64,000 nt of DNA, taken from assembly GCF_001411555.2 (NCBI RefSeq), contig NC_049912.1:26917722-26981721 (forward strand). The letters are read 5' to 3'. This document shows, in pieces, positions 23,512-35,444 of this stretch (position 1 is the stretch's first letter; every line of letters starts with the position of its first letter). Position numbers and translations under genes: made by a program. The notes under the pieces were generated by a model. It ran no database searches, had not been told where the DNA came from, and was given only the letters and a program-made list of their open reading frames with translations. Source of the DNA: Juglans regia. Lineage: Eukaryota; Streptophyta; Magnoliopsida; Fagales; Juglandaceae.

Positions 23512-23676
23512 TTGATTTGTTTGTCTTGGTAGGAAGGATATATCGTGTTCTGTTTTCTATTCTTGAGGTGATCAGTTTTAAGTGAGTTGGAATAAAAGCA
23601 GTTTTGTCTTTGGAGAGGTTTAATTGAGCTCGGATCGATTTGGATAGTGAGATGATATTAAATAATTTATATGAAT

Positions 23677-23829
23677 CCATACTATCTATCTCTTATTGAA
23701 AAGGTGAACACCATTGAGCATCGTCAAGCTAATTATTATTCTTCCCTTTTACCTACTGCATCATTTCTTGATTTGTTCTTAACACAAATTATGTTGTTAT
23801 AGTACTTCCCTGTGAAGCTAAAATGGCGA
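23677..23829 (+). pseudogene. MIOX 3' fragment created by the duplication
   Basis: It contains the last 27 nt of MIOX exon 10, intron 10 and exon 11. The MIOX stop TGA has become CGA (23827-23829), and nothing upstream supplies a start or the iron-binding residues. It is the truncated edge of the duplicated block, without coding capacity. Confidence 0.85.
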
Positions 23830-24391
23830 AACTCAGTGGTTTTGAAGTTTGATGAGTTGAGATATGCATCACAGCAAACAGAGTACTTGCCTCTAGTTGT
23901 GGTAGTTTTTAGTATTTTCCTTTCTTTGATGGTAGGGATCATTGTATTGTAATAAGCAGTAGTTGTACTTTGTTTGCAATTTTAATTCTACCGCTTTTAA
24001 ATAAGCTTTTTCAAGTGTTTTCAAAACAGTGAGTTTGAAATATGAAGTTATCATGAGAAAGTATTCCCTCGATATGAATATCGAAACCAACATAATCTCA
24101 GTTCCTCTGATTCATGTCTTTATAATACATGATGGAGTTTCAAATTTATCTATTTTTTTCAAAGAAAGTGCGTGAAGCTTGATATTCTAGGATTGTACCT
24201 AACATTACTTTAATTGGTGTGAGTGGATGAAAAAATTTGAGATGACAACATTTTTCACAAATAAATAGTCCAAATAATGGTATGAAAGTGTAGGGATTGA
24301 TCCTAATACTAAGGTGGTTTTATATATTAACCGTCCCGGCATACGTGATACGGGAGGTGAAGCTTCGATCCATGGCACATATTATAATCAT

Positions 24392-24558
24392 AGTCAACAG
24401 ACATGGGATGGATTTTAAGAAATGGTAGCTCAACAAAGACTTTACCAGCAACAGTCAAAGAGTCAGAAGTCAACGTTCCCCATTCAAATTATGCTGCAGA
24501 TAGCTGACTTAGTGCCGTGAGGCGCGGTGTATGGCCCAGATCAGAACCAATATAAATA
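24392..24558 (+). promoter_or_regulatory. W-box cluster and TATA box of secreted peptide gene B
   Basis: AGTCAA (TTGACT complement) occurs at 24392-24397, 24453-24458 and 24468-24473. TATAAATA is at 24551-24558, 71 bp before the ATG. All are conserved relative to copy A, although the surrounding sequence carries small indels. Confidence 0.5.
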
Positions 24559-24628
24559 TACCTTCACCACATACACACACTGTGTTCATCCCAGCAATTC
24601 TATTTCTATTTTCTATATCTTTCAAGCA

Positions 24629-24937
24629 ATGGCTGCAGGAAACTCTTTGAGGTCTGTTTTTGTGTCCCTCTTCGTATTTGCAACCATCTTATCTCCATTA
24701 ATGGTAACATGTGATGCAGCTCGGTTCACTCATAGAGGTAAAAACCCTTTCATTACCTCGTTTGTTTACGTTATCAGCCATGGCCATGACAGGATTTAGA
24801 TTGAATTATCGTATTGTCTTTCAGTTACCAGACCCGTATGTCCTGCTTGTGTCTGCTGCACGCCTGCACCAACTGGGTCTTGTTGCCGGTGCTGCGCCAC
24901 TCCGGTCGAGACACAGTCTGAGAATGGATCTCCCTGA
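24629..24937 (+). CDS. Small secreted Cys-rich peptide precursor, copy B
   Basis: Exons 24629-24737 and 24825-24937 give 73 aa. Compared with copy A it shows two changes: Ile19 to Thr in the signal peptide and Thr61 to Ala next to the CCRCC cluster. All eight mature Cys, the splice sites and the stop are kept. The intact second copy argues that the family is under some constraint, although the duplication may simply be young. It is convergent with kinase gene B, 484 bp stop to stop. Function unknown; see copy A for the domain description. Confidence 0.8.
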
Positions 24938-25420
24938 CACCTATCTATGCCTATGCAGCACCCCTTTAATCGATGAGAATAATATATACCGTTTTAGTAT
25001 GCTGTAATATGGACTTCCTCATGTTGGATCCAAGATGTACGTGATTTTCTCTTCTTGTCATAATGTAGAAATATATATTATTTACAATATTACGAAATTG
25101 GTTATGCTGCTTAAATTATATATTACTTTGCTTTGTAAGAGATTTTCTTAGTTCAAAGGCGAGAATTATGAGGGGAAAAACAAAACAAAAAGGTATGGAA
25201 AGAGCCTCAAATATATAGATTTCAATCCCAAACCTGATATGACAGACAATACAGTTTTACAAGTTACGGATCTGTTAAGAGCTACAGATTTCATAACTCA
25301 ACTTCTTATTCAAATGAAAGTAGGTATAAATATTTGATTCACCATGATCAACAAGACTGGGTCTAGAAAATTTCACATTCTTTATAGTATATTCAAGAAC
25401 TGTTCATCATCGGCTAGGCA
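24938..25420. other. Spacer between convergent stop codons (copy B)
   Basis: Presumed 3' UTRs of the peptide and kinase genes, matching 10175-10658 with a few substitutions. No separate gene is supported. Confidence 0.4.
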
Positions 25421-28400
25421 CTACCTTGCCAGGGGCATCGTTTCAATCTCACTACCCAAAGGACTCATTTCAAATGTATTCCTGGATTCCATTAGTACAC
25501 CCCGCATTTCGAGACTTTGTTCATAAGCAAGCTCAATTTCCAAGGACTCCTTCAATTCCATCAGCACGTGACTCATGGTTGGCCTTTGGTTAGAATTGAA
25601 TGGCACGCATGCCATTGCCGTCTCCACGGCCTTCCAACCAGAATTGATGTTAAAATTGCCTCGCAACCTTGAATCAACAATTCCTCTTATATCCCCTCTT
25701 TCGAGAAAGGTACCAACCCATTGAATAATATGAGCATTCCCTTCGCTTTTTATTAGTGCTGGCCGGCCTGTGATTATTTCCAAAAGCACAACTCCAAAAC
25801 TGAAAACATCACTTCTCTCAGTTAACCTGTTGCAGTTGTAGTATCTGCATAGAAAGAACATTTGTGAGTAAGGCCATTACTCTTGATGCTAGGTTTCTTG
25901 TTTGCTAAGGGATTGTTTTGCAGGAAACGGCTATCTCTAATCCTATATCAAGAAACCATAGACAGTGTTATATGGAACTCGACTTGATCAAAGACTTACT
26001 CTGGATCAAGGTAACCCAGCGTACCAACGACTGTAGTCAATAAATGACTTTGACTTTGATTTTCAACCTGGAAGCATTTTGATAACCCAAAATCAGCTAT
26101 TTTGGCCTGCATTTTTTCATTCAACAAAATGTTGGTCGTCTTCACATCTCTGTGAATTATGGGTGGTTTGCAACCATGGTGCAAGTACTCCAGTCCTGCA
26201 TGATTAGCGGTTTCTCTTAGTTTGATAGAAGAATATAAACTGAAGCAAAAATCAAATTTATTACTAGCCATTCTGCCAACAGACCTTGAGCTGCATCAAC
26301 TGCAATCTGGAGCCTCGCTTTCCAAGTCAAAGTATCTTTCCTTTTATCTATAGCCACAAAGTAACAATTCAGATGTCTGATATTTGTAAGTTGTTTCTTA
26401 CTCCTTGAATACCTTGAAAAACTATATATCATTGGTACCTGATAGATACTCTGCTAAATTCCCACGTGCCATGTACTCATAGATGATCCCGATGTTTGTG
26501 CCCTCATTGCAATATGCTGTAAAGGAAACTAAGTTTCTATGATGAACTCGCATCAAGAGCTGTACCTGCAATTTGAAATGGCCTCAAACAGAACTAGTTA
26601 AATTGGAACCGTCTTAATTAGAAAGAAATCTTCAGCTCAACAAGCGAGGAATATTAACAAAACAATGGGATTATGGAAACAATTGGAATATTTTTTGGAG
26701 ATTAGATGCAGTTACTAATTCATGAATCCTCTTTCAAAAAATAAAATTTGAGATTGTTAAGAGTGGCATGCCTCTGTGAGAAACTCATCAGAGCCTTGAG
26801 TTGATGAGGGAGAGAGCATCTTGACTGCAACTTGTGTGCCGTCACTTAAGAGTCCATGGTATACTGTTCCAAATCCTCCTTTCCCAATAATTGTCTGAAA
26901 GTTATTGGTTATACTTAAAACCTCATTGTATGTAAAATGGCGATTGTCTAGCTTCAATGACCGGCCGGATCCCTTCAGGTGAGTTCTAGCAACTTGCTTT
27001 GCAACTGAAAAGGCCATCATAAATCTAATTAGGGTATGCTCATTTCATTAAGTAAACTTCAACTGGTTTTTAAGAGAAACTTCATAGTTTTGGATCATGT
27101 ATACCTTGTTTTCTTCTGTAGCTCCACAGAAGAGCCAGTACACTCAATACTACAACCGATGAAACAACGGCGGCGATTATTGGGACGGCAAGATTCTTCT
27201 TCTTCTCCTCCTTTTTGCATGGACCCGTCACACAGAGATCCGGATTTCCATCCACACTATGAAATCATATAAGATCGAAATCAAATTTTAACCGGGTAAA
27301 ATATGAGAAACGGGGAGATGACAAGCAATGAAAATCTATAGTAACCATTATCAAATAAACATATGGGGAAGGGAATGATAACAGACCTTAAAGATCCATC
27401 TCCTATTCTTGCACTGAAATCAGAAGGAACTGAACCAGAGAGTTTGTTTCCGGACAAATCCCTGCAAAAGAATTCTTACACGGCCCTTAAGTCTGAGAAT
27501 TTCAAAGGAGATATAGCATCTTAACGTCAACAGCTCAATCACTTACACAGTCCTCAAGTCTGGCAATTGTAACAAAAATTTAGGTAGTGTTCCTGTTAAG
27601 CTATTGTTGGATAAATCCCTGGAAAAACAATGCATTAGATTGCATCAATTATAGACTATGTACATAACTCAGGAAGGTTTTTGGAGAAAAAATTGATTAA
27701 CGCAAAGGCCATCATTAGCATGAAGAATATCATGTATTTGCTATTAACTTAAACTCACAGGTACTGAAGTGATTTAAGCCGGCCAATTGAAGCAGGTATC
27801 GTTCCTGTCAGTCCACTTGATGATAGATTCCTGAATTCAATTTAAAAGGCACAATTCACCTTGTAATATCTGCATCAGATGATATATTAATTATTCTTTT
27901 CTTTCTTTTTTCAACTTCGGATTACAAACACTCACAAGGCAGTAATGTTGCGGGGTTTATAACCATTGTCGCTGCACTGCAGGCCATCCCAAGCAGGTAG
28001 TGGCAGACATGGATCTCCTTCCCAAAATTTAGACACCCGATACTGATTTTTTATTTCCATGATAGCATCAACTAAAATACAACAACATAAATTTTTCAAA
28101 ATTGATTTGAAGTCACATCTCAACCAAATAAAATATAAGAACAACAAAAGATGAGAAGCAAAGTGGTAAGTTAGAGATTACCGTCGTCTTGGTGTGTTGG
28201 CATATTTAAGAAATCTTTTACCCTGTAAACCTCCATTGCGTTGAGAATGGGAGGATGGGTAGAGCTTTGGGTCTTAGAAAGACTGAAATTGAGGTTAGGT
28301 CCCCTCACTGGCTCGTGTCTACTTTTAGTTTCTGAGGACAGGTACTTGGGAACTACAGCTTTTAACCAGAGGTTGCCGTTTATATCAATGTTAAATTCTC

Positions 28401-30385
28401 TACTCTCGTTGCTTTTGAGGATTTCAAGTTCAGCAAAGTGCAGGAAGGGGTAAAAAGTAAAAGTGTCATCGCCAGCATCCAATTCAAAATGGAGGGTGTC
28501 GTTGGCATTTTCTGGGACAACAGCAGTTCTCATGACCGTTAACGGCAGTTCATATTCATTTCGTTTAAGGGTGTCAGTACCCGAGGAGGTTTTGATTGGT
28601 CTAGATTGAGGCAAGTTATAAGGAAACCACATTCGATCATAGGCATCTTCTTTGAACCTGTGAGTATGATTCGTGAGCAAGTAAAAGATGCTAATACAAT
28701 GATCATAAGCAAACAGAAACTTGGAATTTTCCTCAGATCAGAGCATAATGATTCTTTCGAACAATGAGTGGTACAGTCTCTCTCACTCAAATCAAAATGT
28801 CAAAGTTTTCGAATTTAGAAGCAGTTTGAATTTAGAGATAAGTTGTGATAATTTATAAATAATAAAATAAAAATTAAATTATTTATTATATTTTATATAA
28901 AAATTTAATAAAATTATTTTAAAATTTAAAAAAATAGAATTATTTATTATATTTTATATGTAAATTTAAAAAAATTATAATAATAAGATGAGATGAATTA
29001 AAATGAATTGAGATAAATTACGAATACAAACGAGACCTAATGTCTAGTGCATATAATGTCAGCTTTTCCATTTGTAATAATTTAAGGAAGGGTACGATTT
29101 GTTATTCACTATCTTTCTACATCATTTTTTTTAGAGTTATTAGTTTTATTTTTTTAAAATTAATTAAATTTTTTAGTTCATCATCTATGTACCACATATT
29201 TGATTAAATAAAAAAATTTAAAAAAAAAAATTGATGCGTGAAGATGAAGAATAATTTTTCTAGTATACCAAAAATAAAAATAAAAGCAACAATCAATGCA
29301 GTTTTCATGGCCATTCACGTCAGCCATAAATTTCCTACCCAGCACAACTTAATGAGTGGAACATAATCCTATTATACCCCTACCCCTCTTGCCTTGGTTC
29401 AGTTGATCTTCTCTCACCCTATAACCCTGCACTGTACTCAAATAATACACGACATGAGAAGAAACTCACCGGACTATTTGACCTGTTGTTGAGCCGAGAT
29501 CATAACGCCTGTACAGAAGTAAGGCTGTGGATTCAGTTTGGTTATAACTTTCCTCATCGAAATGCCTCAGCTCTAGTGTCGACATGAAAGGAGTTCCTGA
29601 CCCAGTATTACGGAGACAAACATATACATCATCCGTCACTGCAGCATGTATAATCTCCTTGATCACAACATCAGATGCGTTCTCAAACTTTATTGTATCC
29701 CATTCATTAACTCCTACATATAGACCGAACTTTGGCAACTGGTTCTGCTCATCGTAATTTCCGTACATGAAGGTGGCCCTGATGAAATAGTTTGTACCCT
29801 TACCTTCTGCAGGTTTTAGAGTGTAGCAACTTCTGTTTCCCTGAGGAAAACTTCTCACATTCAAAAGAGATTTCTGAAGGGTTTCATCTGTATTGAATTC
29901 AGAAGATATCTTCTTATTCTCTCCACTGTCGATGAATTCTGCATCTGAAACATAATGTAACTCGGTTTTTTCATCAGTGTAGCTGGAATCTTTCGGGATA
30001 CCACAGTCGATGTTAATTGAGCCTATTTAAGAAGATCAAAAATACCAACTCAGACAACGTTAATTTGGAGTACTTCTGGTTTCAGCTATGAAATTTTGTA
30101 TCCTATTCCTATCCCAAAACAGGTTTTTCAAGGGCCATGAAAGAAAATTACAAAGCCCACATCTGGTGACAAATATTGTAGCTGAAATCAGTAGTATAAT
30201 GAATTAAGATACTTACCCCCTATGTCGTGTAGATTCCTTCTACCATGTTCGGGATTAGACAGTTCCTTCTCGGAAACCAAAACAGCAGAGTTTACAGTAA
30301 ATGGCCACAACGCAAATACCGACGCAAAGGCTAGTAATCCAATCGTGGAACACCATGAACATTTGCTTCCACGTACCGTACCCAT
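25421..30385 (-). CDS. Malectin-like/LRR receptor kinase, copy B (intact, 915 aa)
   Basis: Plasma-membrane receptor Ser/Thr kinase of the LRR-I group (relatives of FRK1/SIRK and IOS1), a family linked to immunity, symbiosis and senescence. Exons: 30385-30217, 30022-29470, 28657-28182, 28071-27936, 27830-27759, 27618-27547, 27461-27387, 27256-27105, 27004-26772, 26565-26439, 26347-26285, 26195-26000, 25844-25421. Total 2748 nt. In order: signal peptide ([18 protein letters not shown]); malectin-like region ([39 protein letters not shown]); [18 protein letters not shown]; three short LRR exons; [10 protein letters not shown]; a Lys-rich stretch and transmembrane helix ([20 protein letters not shown]); then an RD kinase ([38 protein letters not shown]). 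Intron 9 starts GC instead of GT. Exon 2 has one codon more than copy A. The ligand is unknown. Confidence 0.92.
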
Positions 30386-32508
30386 CTATCTATCCCGGAG
30401 AACTAGGAGGCCAATCGACTAGAAAGACGTACGTGCGACAGAAGATGCGGAAAGGAATTAGAGCATGTCCTCCAGAAAACGAGAGTATTTCGTACTGGTT
30501 GCGAGGGTTTTAGAGCAGAATCCGGGAAAACTTTTTGAGAATTCTAGTTAAAGACGTTATCGTCGAGCCTTCAATATATAATGGAGACGAACTGAACATA
30601 CAAAAAGTCGAAGACTATTCTCAGGTTGAATGGCAGATTTCACATGATTAGAACCTCAAATAACGTGCTTTGGTGAGAATTGCAACAACAAAAAAATCAG
30701 CCTTCTTATGACAGTGACCTAGGGAACAGTTGAGACTTCGCCATTAGTCATAAATGTGGAAGTCGTATCACGACAAGTTGGAGGTATAAGAAAATTCACT
30801 TTTGCCTCGTCTTCTTTCTATCATAAACTAGTCGCCTAATTGCCCAGAAAACTCGACTGGTCTTTCAGAAATGGAAATCTAAAATTTGTTTGAGAATTGA
30901 AAATTATTAAATAGTAGATGGAGTGTAAGAGAGAGAGAAGTCATGAATATTGTCATAATTATGGTTGAAGCGAAATGGTTGTCAAGAAAAATTCTATTCA
31001 CTATATTTATATATCACACATCATATTTTCTTAAGAAAGTACAAACGCCAAACGGTCAAAAGACAGGACAAATGAAATGAAGAAAGTACGTCCTTCCCCT
31101 CACTTTTTAAACTCTTATCTATCAATTTATTCAACAAATTAGTTAATCGCCAATCATGCAATTATTTAATAATAAAATAATAACATAAAATAAATTAATT
31201 GCATAACACAAATCTTGGTAACAAAAAAAAATCCTTTAAAAAACTCTTTAAAAGTAAAACTCTAAGAAACAGTTAAATTAAAAAAAATCAATTTTATTAT
31301 TTAAAAATCACTTATAAGCAAGTTTTAATTATAAATTTTTTATCAATTGACATTCTTACTTAACCAAACAAAACCTTTAAAGATTTTCAAACATTGAATT
31401 TTTTCCTAAAATCTTAGCCACTGAATCACGATCATTCTATTTTCAACACGGAGCACGATGACTCTATATTCAACATGAAGAAAAAATACAAATAGATCAG
31501 ACCAAAAGTGCTAAAGATTTATCAAAGATACGAATTGAAAAAGTCAAATCGTGTTGGTATCTATCTCATCATGTCCGTAAAACGTTTTATCTCAAATATT
31601 AATTTACATCATGAGTATTATATGATCATAGGCTCATAGCGGTATGTAGTATGTACGGTGCCAGAAGAACTAATGAAATTAAATCACACAGTCAACAATT
31701 ATGCCGGAGATTACCCAAACTTTAGGATTAACGTTGTGGAAGCTGTTTATTAGAGGATTCATGGAGGTCGAAAGTTTCAACGATATTAAATAAAATAAAA
31801 TAAAAAAGTTTCAACGATATTTATGGACTGTGGACCAAATGAAAATGACAGCAATTAATGTATGCGAAGAAATTAGAAACGATGTCACGAGAATATCTGA
31901 AGCATCTCTCTAAAAATAAAGTTGGTTGCATGCGAAATGAAATTTAAAATAAATAAAAAAATTGCAGATTGGAAATATTGAAAAAAAAAAATAATTTAAA
32001 GAAAATCTGAGCTTAATTGGATGATCCTGCATGCATATTGATGTCTCGTTTTTTGTTTTTATATAATTTCTTCATTAATTTCACTGTGTAAATATGTTAG
32101 TTGTGCCTATTTATTGTATATATATGTTATTTAAATCCAATAATATTATTATATTAGCATTATTTTCTTAGTGTGATTACATTAATTAAGAAAATCGATA
32201 CAAAAGTAGGAATACCTACGAGACCTCCCCACAACATGATCCCAAAGCAAAATATTACAACGTATAAATTAAGAAAAACGATCAATAAATCAATAAAGTC
32301 TCATATAAATATATATATATATATATAGCTTGATGTTCACCAAAATTTCTGGAGAGTGAAGTTTACACCAAAGACATAATTCGTTGAAGTAGTCAAGTAA
32401 ATAGGAAGTAGTAAAGTAAATAGGTACGACGTTGTTTCAATCATCGACTACGATATCAGATTGTATGGAGACGCGGTCGATTGCTACAGATTGATCTTTA
32501 CTCTCTTA
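30386..32508. other. Kinase B promoter side and gene-free DNA (unit B)
   Basis: Matches unit A but with two large deletions (junctions near 31025-31045 and 31120). In the kinase B promoter the W-box of copy A reads AGTCGA (30606-30611) and the ACGTCA of copy A reads ACGTTA (30554-30559). A TATATA-containing insertion at about 30574-30580 is new. Nothing coding was seen. Confidence 0.45.
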
Positions 32509-33089
32509 GAACACTCTTATTGGATTAGTCAAAGTTAAAGGACAGATTTATTGAATATAAAAGAAATTTAACTTTTAACTATTTCATTCACATAAATCTC
32601 TATATTGAAATAACTATTTTTTTATTATATAATAATAAATAATATAAAATGAATTTAGTTTTAGTTATTCACATTAAATCTCCACATCAGATTATATATT
32701 TATTCATTATATGGTAATGAATAACTAATAATTTCAAAATTATTTAATTTATTTAATTATTAATTTATTTAATTTTATCATATTTTACTATTCTACTTAT
32801 TATATGTTAATTAATAATCATGTTCTTATTAAATTAATATATCACTAAGTCAAATTAATATATTAATTGTGATAAAATATGTGATAGAAAGAAATAGAGA
32901 GATAAATAATTAATAAAATATGTATTCGATGTATGTACAGTAACTTTCAAATTTGGAAAAACTTTTGAAAATCACTGTAGCTAAATTTCAAATATTTGAA
33001 ATTTGATTAATCCAATGTGAGTATATTTTACTCTTTAATAGTTAAATACTCATTAGATTTAACTTTTAGTTAATCCAATAAAAGTGCTC
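32509..33089. mobile_element. PIF/Harbinger-like MITE present only in unit B (581 bp)
   Basis: Ends GAACACTCTTATTGGATTAG and, on the other side, the complement of GAGCACTTTTATTGGATTAA. It is flanked by TTA at 32506-32508 and 33090-33092. Unit A has the uninterrupted site CTCTCTTATAGAGCCC at 21811-21826, so insertion followed the segmental duplication. The interior is AT-rich with no coding frame. Confidence 0.88.
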
Positions 33090-33169
33090 TTATAGAGCCC
33101 TTGAAAACGATACAAATGCCATCTCTCTCAATAAGATAGGAAACATAATTCATGCTGATAACTCGAGGA

Positions 33170-33895
33170 ATAATGAGGTTTTTTGCGGCGATTTTATATT
33201 TGTCGGAAATAAAATTGCCGTATAAAGCCTTTAATTGCAGCGATTTTTATATTGTCGTAATTTTTTTACATAAAAATTTGAAATTGATCTGTTGTAGTGA
33301 TTTTTCTACTTTTTACGACGGACGTATTTGTCGCAAATATTAAAGTAGTCTTTTGTAGCGATTTTTTACTTTTTGCGACAAAAAAATTTGCCAGTATATT
33401 AAAAAAATTGTTACGACGGTTCATTAATCATTGCAATTGCAAAAGTGGCCTTTTGCAATGATTTTTTCTTTCAAAATTGTCAGAAAAAACTGTTTCCAGC
33501 GATTTTTTGAGTGCTGAAAAAAATATGAGTCTGGAAAATGCTAATGGAGAAATTAACTATTACGTTTTGCGGCGATTTTTTCCACTGCAATAAACGCTTT
33601 TCACTCTTTGCGACGAGATATATCGCCGCAATTGACTTTTCTCACCGATTTAAAATTAAACGAGAAATCTTTTTTCACCGATTTTTTCAATAATTGCAAT
33701 GGAAAAAAAATCGCCAAAAAAAGTATCTATTTACGGAGATTTTTTATGTTCGCTGGTTTAACTTATAATTGAGTGGACAATTACGACGAACATGTGGCGC
33801 AGTAAAAATCGCCAAGAAAGATCAAATCCGGCGATTTTAAGGGTTATTTCTGGCGATTTTCAGCACTGAGAAACACTATTTTTCTTTTAGTAATA
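33170..33895. mobile_element. CACTA-like remnant with GCGAC/GCGGC subterminal repeats (unit B)
   Basis: Paralogue of 21890-22618, with the same clustered GCGGCGATTTTT and GCGACGA motifs. The terminal motif is more degraded here (TTTTTCTTTTAGTA). Several C/T differences from unit A fall in CG contexts, as expected for decay of methylated transposon DNA. Confidence 0.5.
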
Positions 33896-34234
33896 GATAC
33901 AATCTTTTATAATAACTTTACGATTATGTTTTAAATCGAGGGTATATTTATAAGAGTAGTTCTTCCTATACTAATTACAATTTTTACCTACACTTTTATA
34001 TACAAAGACTTATTTTATCAGTTTCTTTTTAAATCCAAATTTTAAATTTATATTATAATTTTCAGCATATCAATAGTTAACACGTAGAGAAGTAAATTTT
34101 TTAATAAATCTTTCGTAAATACATTTAGCATTTTCCTTTTTTATAAATAATGTGCTCTTACAATTTTATCTTGTTAAAATTTAACTAGATACATCCCGTT
34201 GAATTTTAAAATTTTAAAATTTTATTGGTCACTG

Positions 34235-34600
34235 CTCCAGTAATGTGGCAGAGTTCATGGCTCTGTTTCATGGGGTGAATCTTCGTCGGCTGGTTTTGTT
34301 ACAGGTGGAGATAGAATTAGATTCTAGCACGGTGGTGAACTGGCTCAAAAGAACTACGTGCCCTAATTTGGTACCTTGAAGATTACTGGGATGATTTGCT
34401 TCCTATGCTACGGGACATGACATTCATCATTCAGCATGTGTATAGAGAAGGAAATTCTCCTACAGATTTCCCTGCAAGATTGGGTTCAGAGGAGTTCTAT
34501 GCTTCATGGCAGTTGACTGATAATATTCCTAGTAGTCTTCGGGGATTGATACGAACTGATAAGATGGGTATTCCGTATATTAGGAAGGGAGTGTAGTTTG
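34235..34600 (+). mobile_element. LINE RNase H-like fragment, unit B
   Basis: Paralogue of the LINE fragment at 22960-23330. It carries a 3-nt loss in the GVRHLRRL region and a small indel near 34362-34367 that breaks the frame kept in unit A. Only the last 66 codons (from 34396) remain open. Confidence 0.65.
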
Positions 34601-34612
34601 GTAATTGATTTG

Positions 34613-34786
34613 TGAGTAATTCTGCTTGCAGTCATGGAATGCGTAAATGACGTACAGTCGTTTTGAAAAATAGTAGGATCTATAATTAAAAAATTAATTT
34701 CTTTTTATGTGGGTCTTATATTTATTCATTTTTTTCAAAACGACTGCACGACACTTGCACATTCACAACTGCAGGTATCATTTCTC
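34613..34786. mobile_element. hAT-type palindromic MITE, unit B
   Basis: Same element and same 8-bp TTGATTTG target duplication (34605-34612 and 34787-34794) as in unit A, embedded in the LINE tail. Further LINE-tail sequence follows to about 34960; it includes a 29-bp stretch (about 34859-34887) missing from unit A. Confidence 0.8.
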
Positions 34787-34980
34787 TTGATTTGTTTGTC
34801 TTGGTAGGAAGGATATACTGTGTTCTGTTTTCTATTCTTGAGGTGATCAGTTTTAAGTCCTTTGTAATAAGATTTTCCCTCCACCATAAGTGAGTTGGAA
34901 TAAAAGCAGTTTTGTCTTTGGAGAGGTTTAATTGAGCTCGGTCAATTTGGACAGTGAGATGATATTGAATAATTTTAAAT

Positions 34981-35444
34981 GAAAGTTATAAGTTAAATAA
35001 AATATTATTTTTTAATATTATTATTATTTAAAAAATTAAAATTAAAATTTAAAAAAAATAAAATATTTATTATATTTTATATAAAAATTTTAAAAAATTA
35101 TAATAATAAAATAAGATACGGTAAAATACTCTCTAAATACACCGAGTCATAACGAAATCTCTGTAAGTCAAACGATGGGGAGTCTTTTATTTTATTTTTG
35201 TAATATGAAAACAACCCAAAGTCAAGGTTTGGTATCAACATCCGTACGTCAACCTCCAGCGCATAGCTAGCTAGCTCCTTAATTACGCTAAGGAGCCTTC
35301 ATTTGAACCAAATGCTATTGTCTACTCAGGTTTTTTGCCACAGAAATAACGTTATAAGCTTGTTTAATTCGTACATGAGAGTGAAGGGAAGAGGCAGAGA
35401 AATTCATGGGGAAACCCTGATGCTCCTTGGTAAGAAAAACCGAC
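34981..35444. other. AT-rich MITE-like stretch and 5' flank of kinase gene C
   Basis: 34975-35130 resembles the common AT-rich MITE family seen elsewhere in the window (AATAAAATATTATTTTTTAA followed by palindromic AT DNA). 35131-35444 is the proximal upstream region of kinase C, with TAGCTAGCTAGC at 35265-35276. No clear TATA box was identified. Confidence 0.4.

Larger units (their letters stand above)
8908..23676. repeat. Tandem segmental duplication, unit A (14.8 kb)
   Basis: The sequence from CCATACTATC (8908, inside MIOX exon 10) is repeated from 23677 onward in the same orientation and order. Shared contents: MIOX 3' end, secreted peptide gene, receptor kinase gene, CACTA-like remnant, LINE remnant with an embedded MITE, and LINE tail. 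Unit A is longer. It holds the 1813-bp element at 13086-14898 and about 620 bp around 15890-16505. It also has roughly 800 bp (18745-19545) and 870 bp (19610-20485) that unit B lacks. Confidence 0.9.
23677..34980. repeat. Tandem segmental duplication, unit B (11.3 kb)
   Basis: Direct repeat of unit A. It begins exactly at CCATACTATC and remains alignable to about 34980 (AGTGAGATGATATTGAATAA), where unit A also ends. By eye, exons differ from unit A by only a few percent. It has one insertion of its own (32509-33089) and lacks several segments of unit A. Confidence 0.9.

Noticed and set aside
23677..23829. A second MIOX gene
   Set aside because: Only the last exon pieces are present, the stop is mutated and there is no promoter or catalytic part.
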